A stretch of 64,000 nt of DNA from Dehalococcoidia bacterium (GTDB taxonomy: Bacteria > Chloroflexota > Dehalococcoidia > UBA2979), in NCBI GenBank assembly GCA_028279505.1, contig JANQNP010000010.1, positions 1 through 64,000 of the forward strand. The letters run 5' to 3'. The position numbers and the translations under genes are program-made. The stretch's first letter is position 1, and each line of letters begins with the position of its first letter. Positions 17,401-25,006 of the stretch are shown here, in pieces. The notes beneath the pieces were generated by a model. It ran no database searches. It had not been told where the DNA came from and saw only the letters and a list, made by a program, of their open reading frames with translations.

Positions 17401-17959
17401 CGATCGCGGCGTGGCGCTGGAACCCGTCCGGCAGCACCACCTCGAAGGTGCCATCCGCCTCGGCGGCGTCGACCGGGAGTCGCCCCTCGACGACCTCGGT
17501 GTGGTCCTCGAAGCCGGAGGACCAGATCACGAAGCTGCCCCACGGCTGGCGGATCAGCTCGCCCGGGCCCGGTGTCACCGGCTCCTCGGGCGCCTCCTCC
17601 TCGAACCCGACGAAGCTCAGGTCGAGCCGGAACGTGCGGGCTTCCACCTGCACCTCGTCGGCGAGGTTTCCGAGGCGTGCCTCCGACACGGCGTCGAGTG
17701 CGTCACGGCGAGCGCTGTCGGCGGGGTCGCCGATCGCGAGGCTGAAAACGTTCGCCGCGACCACCTGGTCACGGGGCTCGTCCAGCCCTCGATCGAGCCG
17801 GAACTGGAGCCCGAGGTTGGACATCGTGGTGGTGTAGATCGGCGCCGCCGCGAGCAAGGTAGCGGCCACGAGCACACCGATCGCGGCGACCAGCATAAAG
17901 CGCCAGCCAGCGCGAAGCCGTCTCAGAGCGAAGCGCCAACCGGCGAACAGATCTCGCAC
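14441..17959 (-). CDS. Large FtsX-like ABC transporter permease
   Basis: About 1172 residues. An N-terminal helix (GWRFMLVAAIGVLVAATLLAAAPIY) and a long extracytoplasmic domain precede two blocks of transmembrane helices. The C-terminal FtsX block has ALGFVVTLVLNARRRTVEFAVLRTVGTS, the conserved FtsX core motif. This layout fits MacB/LolE-type mechanotransmission permeases, but no ATPase gene is adjacent. I choose the GTG at 17959 because TACACT stands 7 nt upstream (leaderless arrangement) and the protein then starts right before the amphipathic segment. Another GTG at 18025 is possible. Confidence 0.82.
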   Translation of the reverse strand: MRDLFAGWRFALRRLRAGWRFMLVAAIGVLVAATLLAAAPIYTTTMSNLGLQFRLDRGLDEPRDQVVAANVFSLAIGDPADSARRDALDAVSEARLGNLADEVQVEARTFRLDLSFVGFEEEAPEEPVTPGPGELIRQPWGSFVIWSSGFEDHTEVVEGRLPVDAAEADGTFEVVLPDGFQRHAAIGDVVRLSATAYDDCQAIPQSDDPSVARDEVPCEPTTFAFTTVDATIVGFVAANDSDDERWAFIQLTENPGEWVVPDQPLLPRLTEFVPSPGDPAGSEDAAVLAARRGAGGMPLLTTKSQFFDVFGAQVPELQTEHRIGIVPDIDGIALDEVTRAIDDLNAWDTDIGDRLDLLATRQLELERQLETFRNAQTFSQIPLLLILLQVVGIVLFYVVLVMNMLLERQSEEIGVYVGRGASTTQVVGLSVVEGLVLAVPAAAVAPFIAHAAVQALGFTGTFEPITDGSSLPATLSPAAFLLAGAGAALALLAMLLPSFASARRGIIDVKRDQARPAVRSIVQRYYLDLAVVALAGLMFWQLEQRGSVFDPDSVGGWSTDPLLLLSPLVFTLAVAALLLRFYPPLLRLAVRLLMVLRGTAVALGLRRAGRAPSAYARLMLLVVMAVSVGTFAASYGPTVDRSFTERTQYEGGVPFRGDVFDANGELRLEDLEALRAIEGVSDAALVHRGTITAGTGSIIPLLAIDVPFGRELLWFRDDFAEAGDLDVLLAQLESAVPAGGGLELPAGTTSVEFSVRTEGELEGQPRVSIRPIFLDATGRYLEAFATTSAGTGWVTSATQVPTTLVEPIRLVSLELSDQTTARLRVEGALVFDDFSAVSASGRRSVLEDFEGEFGWTIFGPPGDQETFERVNDRARSGRWGARWTWNTSVSPNRRVLAVDDPVVPVAALMNAQAMGAFSTSVGGISTVNIDGILAPISVRAAVDFFPTMNPESGIVVMNYEHLRSLAGAVAFSQLRDRDELWLDFDRGVSIEEQEAIVLSLRDRLAPVELVGRSGILLSRELEEIGADPTIQASGSGILSVAFVAVLSLSALGFVVTLVLNARRRTVEFAVLRTVGTSSWQILRAMLLEWGTVLVIGTTIGVLLGRQVASIMLSFLEVTEEGVSVLPPFTLETDWAALGVGIGALVGLVAAALAVAWVATMRRANASELRITQ

Positions 17960-18076
17960 CAGCGGCAGTGTAGCCACGACGCCGCTGTACGTCTGTGGAG
18001 CGCCCTCGTAGCATGCGTGGAACACTCAGCGCGGGGGTGTGGGGGGTTCGTTCTGAACGGTCGACAGCAATTCGGC

Positions 18077-18328
18077 ATGGCGGTCAGCGCCGCGCTTGCC
18101 GGCCTCGCCTGGGGCTACCTCCGCCATCGCGGCGATCATCGTGCGATCTGGTACGGCCTCCTCCAGGCCGCCGAGTGGTTCGTGGCCAGCGGCGGCGCGA
18201 CGATCGCGTTCCAGTCGATGCGCGAGTCCATGGACCGCGCCGGCCAGCCCGAGGTCGACGACTTCGAGGTGGAGCGAATCACCCGCACGCGCCAGATCGT
18301 GAGCGAGCGGACCGGCACCGAGGGCTGA
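18077..18328 (+). CDS. Small orphan protein, possibly membrane-associated
   Basis: 83 residues. The N-terminal half is hydrophobic with Trp and Tyr (AALAGLAWGYLRHRGDHRAIWYGLLQAAEWFVASGG) and the C-terminal half is charged. No ribosome binding site stands out before the ATG and no family is recognised. It is divergent from the large permease. Coding status is likely but not certain. Confidence 0.45.
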   Translation: MAVSAALAGLAWGYLRHRGDHRAIWYGLLQAAEWFVASGGATIAFQSMRESMDRAGQPEVDDFEVERITRTRQIVSERTGTEG

Positions 18329-18436
18329 CGCCGTCCGGGCGCACCGGCGCCCCATCTTCGCTGGTTCGCTGCGGATCCCGCTGCTACCTTGGGCGCCGCC
18401 CAGACGACCCAACCATCGCGATGTGCTGGAGGATGC

Positions 18437-18652
18437 ATGCCTGCTCCGTGGAGCGACTACGAAGAGATCGTGACGCACATCTACAAGTTCGCCCCCGAGG
18501 CGACGCGCTCCGACTTCCTGGACATCTGCTACGCGAACGACATCTCGGACGACGTGGTCGACGGCTTCGACGCCCTCCGCGAGGGCGTGATGTTCAAGTC
18601 CACCGACGAGGTGAAGGCGGCGCTCCAGGAGGCCGGTCAGATCGCTGACTAG
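18437..18652 (+). CDS. 71-residue acidic orphan protein
   Basis: A small acidic, probably all-helical protein beginning MPAPWSDYEEIVTHIYKFAP, after a GGAGG-type ribosome binding site. No cysteines, signal peptide or known motif. Its stop is 1 nt before the start of the next gene, so the two are likely cotranscribed. Confidence 0.65.
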   Translation: MPAPWSDYEEIVTHIYKFAPEATRSDFLDICYANDISDDVVDGFDALREGVMFKSTDEVKAALQEAGQIAD

Positions 18653-18653
18653 C

Positions 18654-19496
18654 ATGCCCGGCGACCCCGACGAACTGCGCGATCGGGCGCAGGAATGGGG
18701 TCGCGCCCTCCTCCTCAAGGCACCCTGGGAGCCGCTCACCGAGCGGCTCTCGTTGATCCTGGTCGCCCCGCCCCCCGCCGAGGTCGAGTCGACCCTGACC
18801 AGCGACCCGCCAGCAGCCACGCTGTGGCTGCTGCTCGATCGACCCACGATGAGCGCGCTCCCCGACGCGCTCAAACAGCCCCTGCTTGAGACCGGCGTCG
18901 TGATCGAGCGCCACGCCGCCACCGTCACGACGCCACCGATCGAGCTGGCGATTCGCGGCCTCGAGGGCATTGAGCGTCAGATCGAGGGCACCGGCCGCCG
19001 CGAGATGGAGCTGCGCTGGACGCTCGTTCACGCCACGCCCGTCGCCGACCGGTTGCGTCGCCTCGAAACCCTCGCCTCGCAAGCGCGGCTGCTTCCGCCA
19101 GACGGCCTCGAGCGGGCGGTCCGCAACCTCTGGCTCGAGGCGCACGCCGCGGCGCGCGCGCTCTGGCCGCTGCCCGCGGAGCCGGCGCACGCACTGACGG
19201 CGGGCGGCGAGCTGGCCGGCTCGCTACTGCGCCTCGCCTGCCTGATGGACGAGGGCGCCTACCCGCCGGCAGACCGACTACGTTCCGAGGCGGCTCCCAC
19301 CCGCATCGGCATGCGCCTGGATGCCTGGCTCAACGACCTCTCGGCTGGCTTCGCCGGCGACGCCGCGGCCGCCCGCCGCGCCGTCAACGCGAGCGAGCAG
19401 GTCCTCGAGGAGGTGCGACTGATCCTCCGCGAGCGCTACGCGGACCGCGCCTGGCTCCGCGACCCCGCCGGCTACGAGCTGCGCACCCGCCGTTAG
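18654..19496 (+). CDS. Orphan 280-residue protein
   Basis: Not recognised. The translation is Leu/Ala/Arg-rich and mostly helical, with a conserved-looking N-terminal segment (WGRALLLKAPWEPLTERLSLILV) and a C-terminal helical region (LMDEGAYPPADRLRSEAAPTRIG). The length and helical C-terminus could suit a nucleotidyltransferase-associated substrate-binding domain, but I see no GS...D motif. It is tightly packed between the 71-residue gene and the methyltransferase gene. Confidence 0.6.
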   Translation: MPGDPDELRDRAQEWGRALLLKAPWEPLTERLSLILVAPPPAEVESTLTSDPPAATLWLLLDRPTMSALPDALKQPLLETGVVIERHAATVTTPPIELAIRGLEGIERQIEGTGRREMELRWTLVHATPVADRLRRLETLASQARLLPPDGLERAVRNLWLEAHAAARALWPLPAEPAHALTAGGELAGSLLRLACLMDEGAYPPADRLRSEAAPTRIGMRLDAWLNDLSAGFAGDAAAARRAVNASEQVLEEVRLILRERYADRAWLRDPAGYELRTRR

Positions 19497-19508
19497 CCTG
19501 GTCGTCCC

Positions 19509-20702
19509 GTGGGCCCCGACGACGTCGCCTGGCTTTGCACCCCCGAGGGCGCCGAGGCGACAGCGCTCGCCACCGATCGCCTGACCCGTGGCGACGACGA
19601 GCTACGCACCATCGAGGCCCTCCGGCGTACGTACACGCCCGACCACTCGCGCGCTGCCCTGGGCCTCGCCCTCGGCCGCGCGACGCTCTCCTCGAAGCTG
19701 GCGGACGCCGCCAACCTGTTCTGTGACCGCGATGCAGCGGAGCAGACCTCACATGAGCTGGTCGCGCGCCAGACGGCGCGCCGCTTCGCCGGCCGAACGC
19801 GCGTCGCCGACCTCGGATGTGGCATGGGCGGCGACGCGCTCGCCATCTCCGAGCACGCGCCGGTCGTCGCGGTGGATCGCGACGCCGGGCGGCTGGCGAT
19901 GACGGCGGCCAACGCCGACGTCCGAGGGCTGTCGCAACGGTTCGAGGTGGTCGAGACCGACGCGGAGACGTTCGACCACCGGGGCTGCGACGCCGCGTGG
20001 CTCGATCCGGCGCGGCGCGACGATGGCGGGCGCGTCCTCGACCCCGACCGCTGGTCGCCACCGCTGCCCGATGCGCTAGCCATCGCCCTCCGGTTCCCGG
20101 CCGCCGGCATCAAGCTCGCGCCCGGCATCGATCGCGACCGGCTCCCCACCGAGGGCGAGCGCGAGTTCATCTCGCTCGATGGCCGCCTCGTGGCCGCCGT
20201 GCTCTGGTTCGGCGACGTCGCGGAAGTGGAGCGACGCGCGACCATCCTCGGAAGCGACGGGCGCGTCTCGGAGTTGCGCGGCGCGCCGGATGGTGCGGAG
20301 GGCCACGTCGCCCCGATTGGACGCTACCTGTACGACCCTGACCCGGCCGTCGGCCGTGCGCAGCTGGTCCACACACTCGCAAGGTCGATCGAGTCGTGGC
20401 AGCTCGATGCGCGTGTGGCGTACCTCTGCTCGGACGTGGCGACCGCGACACCGTTCGCGCGGCGCTTCCGGGTGCTGGCCAGCCTGCCCTTCAGCGAGCG
20501 GCGACTCCTCGAGGAGTTGCGGGGCCTCGAGGCTGGGCGGGTCGAGGTGATGCGACGTGGCTCGCCGATCGAACCGATCGAGCTGGCCGCCCGCCTCGAT
20601 CGGCGGTTGACCGGCCAGCGGGTGCTGACGGTGGCGCTGACCCGCGTCGGATCGGAGTCGACGGCGATCGTCTGTGAACGAGAGAGGGACAGTGCGGACT
20701 AG
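19509..20702 (+). CDS. Class I SAM-dependent methyltransferase, THUMP-like
   Basis: 397 residues. The SAM-binding core (~95-260) has the glycine loop VADLGCGMGGDALA, acidic VVAVDRDAGRL and the motif IV-like WLDPARRD. The C-terminal third resembles the THUMP-like domain found on a class of putative RNA methyltransferases. The target is unknown, with RNA more likely than protein. The stop overlaps the convergent hflX stop by 4 bp. Confidence 0.8.
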   Translation: MGPDDVAWLCTPEGAEATALATDRLTRGDDELRTIEALRRTYTPDHSRAALGLALGRATLSSKLADAANLFCDRDAAEQTSHELVARQTARRFAGRTRVADLGCGMGGDALAISEHAPVVAVDRDAGRLAMTAANADVRGLSQRFEVVETDAETFDHRGCDAAWLDPARRDDGGRVLDPDRWSPPLPDALAIALRFPAAGIKLAPGIDRDRLPTEGEREFISLDGRLVAAVLWFGDVAEVERRATILGSDGRVSELRGAPDGAEGHVAPIGRYLYDPDPAVGRAQLVHTLARSIESWQLDARVAYLCSDVATATPFARRFRVLASLPFSERRLLEELRGLEAGRVEVMRRGSPIEPIELAARLDRRLTGQRVLTVALTRVGSESTAIVCERERDSAD

Positions 20703-21787
20703 CCGACCGGGGTGAGCGTCGCCCCGAAGAACTCGTAGAGGAGCCGCTCGCGAAGCGCGTCGACGCCCCAGCCCTCGGTCGCGGAGACGTAGCGCACCTC
20801 GTCGGTCAGGCCCGGTAGCTCCGGCACGGGCAACGCGTCGAAGTCCTGTTCGCTCGTCAGAGGCGTACCGTCGCCGAGCGTCAGCTCGTCGGCCTTGTTG
20901 AAGACCGTGAGCATCGGCAGCTCGGACAAACCGAGGTCGGCGAGCGTCGAGAGCACCGTCGCGTGCTGTGCGGCGAGCGCGCTCGAGGTGGCGTCGACGA
21001 CGTGCAGCAGGAGGTCGGCGACCTCGAGCTCCTCGAGCGTGGCACGAAAGGCGGAAACCAGCTGGGTTGGCAGCTTCTGCATGAAGCCGACGGTGTCCGT
21101 GAGGAGGAAGGACTCGGCCGTGCCGGAGCCGACCCGTCGAGTGACCGGGTCGAGCGTGGCGAACGGCGCGTCCGCGGCCAGCACGTCCGCGCCGGCGAGC
21201 GCGCGCAGTAGCGAGGACTTCCCGGCGTTGGTGTAGCCCACGAGGGCGACCGTTGGGATCCCGAATCGCTCGCGACGCGCGCGCTGGAGCGCCCGCTGCT
21301 TCCGCACCTGTTCGATCTGCGACTTCAGGCGCGTGATCCGCGCGCCGATCAGCCGGCGATCGGTCTCCAGCTGCGTCTCGCCCGGACCTCGGGTGCCGAT
21401 CGCGCCCTCGGTTCGTTCGAGGTGCTGCCATTGACCGCGGAGGCGCGGGAGCAGGTACTCGTGCTGCGCCAGCTCCACCTGCAGCGACGCCTCGCGGGTG
21501 CGGGCGCGGCTGGCGAAGATGTCGAGGATCAGCGCCGACCGATCGAGGACCTTGACCTTCAGCGTCTCCTCGAGATTGAGCTGCTGCGACGGACTGAGCG
21601 CGTCGTCGAACACCACGGTCGTGTAGTCGGTCGCCGAGCGCTGGCTCGTGATCTCCTCGACCTTGCCGGAGCCGATGTAGGTCGCGGGATCGGGGCTCCG
21701 CCGTCGCTGGACAGTGGTGCCCACCACCGTGCCGCCGGCGGTCCGCACGAGGCGTCCCAGCTCACGCAGCGACTCGTCGACGGGCAT
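20699..21787 (-). CDS. hflX: Ribosome-associated GTPase HflX
   Basis: Splits stalled or stressed ribosomes using GTP. It shows the N-terminal HflX domain (TYIGSGKVEEI, VVFDDALSPSQQLNLE), the coiled linker, and G1 GYTNAGKSS, G3 DTVGF and G4 NKAD motifs. From the ATG at 21787 the protein is 362 residues, but conserved sequence (ERAFLVAVDTRDPD) continues in frame upstream. This region lacks ATG, GTG or TTG. The real start is probably a CTG (21910) or ATA (21907) behind GGGAGG, giving ~402 residues. Confidence 0.95.
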   Translation of the reverse strand: MPVDESLRELGRLVRTAGGTVVGTTVQRRRSPDPATYIGSGKVEEITSQRSATDYTTVVFDDALSPSQQLNLEETLKVKVLDRSALILDIFASRARTREASLQVELAQHEYLLPRLRGQWQHLERTEGAIGTRGPGETQLETDRRLIGARITRLKSQIEQVRKQRALQRARRERFGIPTVALVGYTNAGKSSLLRALAGADVLAADAPFATLDPVTRRVGSGTAESFLLTDTVGFMQKLPTQLVSAFRATLEELEVADLLLHVVDATSSALAAQHATVLSTLADLGLSELPMLTVFNKADELTLGDGTPLTSEQDFDALPVPELPGLTDEVRYVSATEGWGVDALRERLLYEFFGATLTPVG

Positions 21788-21913
21788 CGCGTCGGGGTCA
21801 CGGGTGTCGACCGCAACGAGGAAGGCGCGCTCCTGCTGAGGAGCGGTGCTGTGGCGCGCGCCGCGCCGCTTGGCCCGCTGTGGGGCTCGGGGTCGCTTTC
21901 GGGGTATCAGCTG

Positions 21914-21950
21914 CCTCCCGCGCCCTCCTACGGGCGCTGTGCCCAGTCTA
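21914..21950 (-). promoter_or_regulatory. Putative -10 box and ribosome binding site of extended hflX
   Basis: On the minus strand TAGACT (21950-21945) is followed ~25 nt later by GGGAGG (21919-21914). Six nt after that comes ATA (21907-21905), and CTG immediately precedes it. This supports an initiation region ~120 bp upstream of the first canonical ATG. Confidence 0.5.
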
Positions 21951-21982
21951 GCGAAGCATGCACGGCTCCGGGCGGTGGATGC

Positions 21983-23167
21983 CTAGGCTGAGAAGACCGC
22001 CTCACCGCGCGCGAAGCGCGACAGCCGCGTCAGCGCCTCCTCGAGCCGCTCGTCCGGCACGGTCAGCGAGATGCGGATGTAGCCCTCCCCCGCGTCGCCG
22101 TACGAGGCGCCCGGGGTCACCACGACGCCGGTCTCGTTGACGAGCCGCGCCGCGAAATCCCCAGACGACGGCTCGCTCGAGGGCAGTCGCGCCCAGACGT
22201 AGAGCGACGCCTTCGGCGGATCGAGGTGCAGACCCAGCTCACGAAGGACCTCGACCGCCCGGTCACGGCGGCGCTGGTAGATCTCGTTATGTGAAGTAAT
22301 CGCGTCACGCGGGTCGTCGAGCGCGGTGATCGCCATCTGCTGGATCGCCTGCGGCAGGCCGCTGTCCATGTTCGTCTTCACGCGGGTGAGCGCGTCGATC
22401 ACCTCGGCGTTGCCGACCGCCATCGCCGCCCGCCAGCCGGTCATGTTGAACGTCTTGGAGAGCGAGTTGAACTCGATTGCGACATCGCGCGCGCCGTCCA
22501 CCTCCAGGATCGATGGCGCGACGTAGCCGTCGAAGGTGACGTCCGCGTAGGCGAGGTCGTGCGCGATCACCACGTCGTTGTCGCGCGCCCAGGCCACCGC
22601 CCGCTCGAAGAACGGTAGGTCCGCGAGCGCGCCCGTCGGGTTGTTCGGATAGTTGAGCCAGAGGATCCGCGCGCGCGCGGCGTCCGCCGGGTCGACGTCG
22701 TCGAGTTGCGGCAGCCAGCCGTTCTCCTCCGTCAGCGGGATCCGCACGGACTCCCCGCCGGCGAACATCGTCGCCACCTCGTACACCGGGTAACCGGGGT
22801 CGGTGATCAGCGAGACGTCGCCGTTGTCGATCAGGCAGAGCGGCAGGTGCGCGATGCCCTCCTTCGACCCGAGCAGAACGACGACCTCCGAGGCCGGGTT
22901 GAGCGTGACGCCGTGCCGCGTCGCGTACCAGCGCGCGACCGCCTCCCGCAGCTCCGGCAGTCCCTCGGACTCCGGGTAGCGGTGGTTCGCCGGGTCCGTC
23001 GCGGCTTGCTGGAGACGCTCGATCAGGTGCGGCGGCGTCGGCAGGTCGGGGTCGCCGATCCCGAGGGAGATGACGTCGACGCCCTCAGCGCGCTTCGCCT
23101 CGATCATCTGCGAGATGGCGGCGAAGAGGTACGGCGGAAGCTGCTGGACGCGCTGAGCAAGCTGCAT
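21983..23167 (-). CDS. dapL: LL-diaminopimelate aminotransferase-type PLP enzyme
   Basis: 394-residue fold-type I aminotransferase. It has SLGIGDPDLPTPPHL, the HRYPESEGLPELREAV block, LNYPNNPTG, and the PLP lysine in SLSKTFNMTGWR. These blocks match DapL, which converts tetrahydrodipicolinate to LL-diaminopimelate in one step. dapF is two genes upstream on the same strand, which supports a lysine/peptidoglycan role. The start is at MQLAQRVQQ, with GAGG 12 nt upstream. Two in-frame ATGs lie 12 and 24 bp further up. A general aspartate-type transaminase is the alternative. Confidence 0.82.
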   Translation of the reverse strand: MQLAQRVQQLPPYLFAAISQMIEAKRAEGVDVISLGIGDPDLPTPPHLIERLQQAATDPANHRYPESEGLPELREAVARWYATRHGVTLNPASEVVVLLGSKEGIAHLPLCLIDNGDVSLITDPGYPVYEVATMFAGGESVRIPLTEENGWLPQLDDVDPADAARARILWLNYPNNPTGALADLPFFERAVAWARDNDVVIAHDLAYADVTFDGYVAPSILEVDGARDVAIEFNSLSKTFNMTGWRAAMAVGNAEVIDALTRVKTNMDSGLPQAIQQMAITALDDPRDAITSHNEIYQRRRDRAVEVLRELGLHLDPPKASLYVWARLPSSEPSSGDFAARLVNETGVVVTPGASYGDAGEGYIRISLTVPDERLEEALTRLSRFARGEAVFSA

Positions 23168-23254
23168 GGGGGAGTCCATCCTCGAATGCATTCGAAACCG
23201 AGGCCGAGTGTCGACGTGACATGCGTTGCGGGCTAGTGGACGGTCGGTGCGCGC

Positions 23255-24130
23255 CTATCGCCATCCGCCGAAGCGAGCCTTCACGCCGGCCTTGCGCTTC
23301 TCCTCGAAGCGCTGCGCGATCAGCTCCTCGTCGGTGGGGCGCCGGTATTCGAGGCCACCGGTCCCTGGCCGGAACCCGGCGTCCGCGCAAGCACGGAGCG
23401 ACTGCTTGATGTCAGGCCGGACGCGGATCGTCGCCCGGCGCGCATCCTGCGTCGTGAGCTGGAAGGTCGCCGCCTCCAGCAAGAGCTTCCCGTAGCCGTT
23501 GCCCCAGTGCTCCGGCGCGACCGCAACCTCGAGGACCGGGCCCTCCGCGGCCTTCACCTGCCCGTTGATCGCGAACCCGACGATCTCGCCGTCACGCTCG
23601 AGGACCCCGGCCCAGCTGTGCTCGTCCAGGTAGTAGTCGAACGTGCCCGCCGCTCGCGACAGCTCGCCGTACGCGCCGTTCCAGATCTCGAACATGCGCT
23701 CGACGTCGTCGTCTCCCGCGCGCCGCATCTCGACGCCCTCGGGAAACTCGGGGATCGCCTCGGGATCCAGCCCGGGGTGCGTCATGTCGAGCCACTCGGC
23801 GAAGAAGTCGAAGGTCGCATCGTCCAGGAGCGGCTTCAGCCAGTCGCGCTCGCGCACCTGCACGAGATCCATCGTCACGAAGTCGACGTCGGCCTCGGCG
23901 ATCTCCTCGCGGAGCTCGTCGAACATCGGCTGGAAGTGCAGGCGCATCGAGTCGAGATCAACGAACTGCCAGTAGAGCGCGAGCTCACCCTGCTGCCGCA
24001 CGAGCGCGAGGTCACCGACATCGGCGCTGATCGACGTGGCGCCCGGCTGTTCGACGAGTTCGGCCCAGTCACGGGCGCTCATCGGCGTGTTCCGCATCAG
24101 CATCACGCGCTCGGAAGCTGCTTGAGTCAT
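23255..24130 (-). CDS. GNAT family N-acetyltransferase
   Basis: 291 residues with two GNAT-like halves. The C-terminal half has the acetyl-CoA-binding motif A (EVAVAPEHWGNGYGKLLLEAA) and CADAGFRPGTGG. The N-terminal half (~30-135) is a degenerate domain. The substrate is unknown. Its ATG overlaps the dapF stop by 4 bp, so it is translationally coupled to dapF. Located between dapL and dapF, a link to diaminopimelate metabolism is possible but unproven. Confidence 0.82.
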   Translation of the reverse strand: MTQAASERVMLMRNTPMSARDWAELVEQPGATSISADVGDLALVRQQGELALYWQFVDLDSMRLHFQPMFDELREEIAEADVDFVTMDLVQVRERDWLKPLLDDATFDFFAEWLDMTHPGLDPEAIPEFPEGVEMRRAGDDDVERMFEIWNGAYGELSRAAGTFDYYLDEHSWAGVLERDGEIVGFAINGQVKAAEGPVLEVAVAPEHWGNGYGKLLLEAATFQLTTQDARRATIRVRPDIKQSLRACADAGFRPGTGGLEYRRPTDEELIAQRFEEKRKAGVKARFGGWR

Positions 24131-25002
24131 CGTTCCCACACCGCCTCGAACACTTTCGCCGCTGGTCCGGTGAGTGAGATCGGACCTTCGCCCGCCCACT
24201 CGATGCGTAGCGTGCCACCGGGCACGGTGACGTCAACCGCGTCGTCGACGGCGTCGGCCAGCCGGGCGGCCACCACGGCCGCGCACGCGCCCGAACCGCA
24301 GGCCTGCGTCTCCCCGACCCCCCGCTCCCACACCCGCATATCGAGGTGGGTGCGGTCCTGCACCCGGATCACCTCGTAATTCGTGCGGTTCTGAAAGATC
24401 GGGTGGTGCTCGACGAGCGGACCGGCCTGGAGGAGCGGGTAGTCCGCGGGCGCTTGGTCGATGAAGCGCACCGCGTGCGGGTTCCCCATCGAGACCAGCG
24501 TCACGGGGAACGACTCCTCGACGCCGTTCCCACTGACGCTGATCGGCAGATCCGTGACCGGCGGTCCCTGTTCGATCTGGACGCCGACGCTGGCGGGGTC
24601 GAGGTCCGGTGGGGCGAGGGTGAGGTGGACGCGCTCCACGAGGCCGTCCGCACCGCGTGTGGCCTGCGTCGCGACGATCCCGCTCAATGTGTCGACCGTC
24701 ATCGCGCCATCGGGCGCGTCGACCAGCCCGCGGTCGAGGCAGTACTTCACGAAGCAGCGAATGCCGTTGACGCACATCTCGGCCTCGGAGCCGTCCGCGT
24801 TGATGATCCGCATGCGGCGATCCGCGACGTCCGAGGGCAGCACCACGATCACGCCGTCGGCGCCGACGCCCTGGTGGCGGTCGCAAGCCTCGACGGCGAG
24901 GCGCGTCCACCCAGCGTCGTCGGCCGGCGGCTCCGGGTACGGCTCGAGAACGACGAAGTCGTTCCCCGCGCCGTGCATCTTCCAGAAGTCGAGTTTGACC
25001 AT
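24127..25002 (-). CDS. dapF: Diaminopimelate epimerase
   Basis: 291 residues. Converts LL- to meso-diaminopimelate with two catalytic cysteines, seen here in AEMCVNGIRC and in ACGSGACAA. KLDFWKMHGAGNDF opens the protein and GNPHAV lies in the middle. The start is MVKLDFWK. The 23 upstream in-frame residues look noncoding. It lies 4 nt after the miaA stop on the same strand. Confidence 0.95.
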   Translation of the reverse strand: MVKLDFWKMHGAGNDFVVLEPYPEPPADDAGWTRLAVEACDRHQGVGADGVIVVLPSDVADRRMRIINADGSEAEMCVNGIRCFVKYCLDRGLVDAPDGAMTVDTLSGIVATQATRGADGLVERVHLTLAPPDLDPASVGVQIEQGPPVTDLPISVSGNGVEESFPVTLVSMGNPHAVRFIDQAPADYPLLQAGPLVEHHPIFQNRTNYEVIRVQDRTHLDMRVWERGVGETQACGSGACAAVVAARLADAVDDAVDVTVPGGTLRIEWAGEGPISLTGPAAKVFEAVWER

Positions 25003-25006
25003 CAAT

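Noticed and set aside
15077..18328. Two long overlapping plus-strand open frames opposite the large permease
   Set aside because: Low-complexity Arg/Asp/His/Gln translations without any domain. Only the last 83 codons (from 18077), beyond the permease start, are kept as a possible gene.
23184..23195. Palindrome CGAATGCATTCG before dapL, considered as an operator
   Set aside because: Single 12-bp occurrence overlapping alternative start codons, with no partner site or promoter in a telling position.
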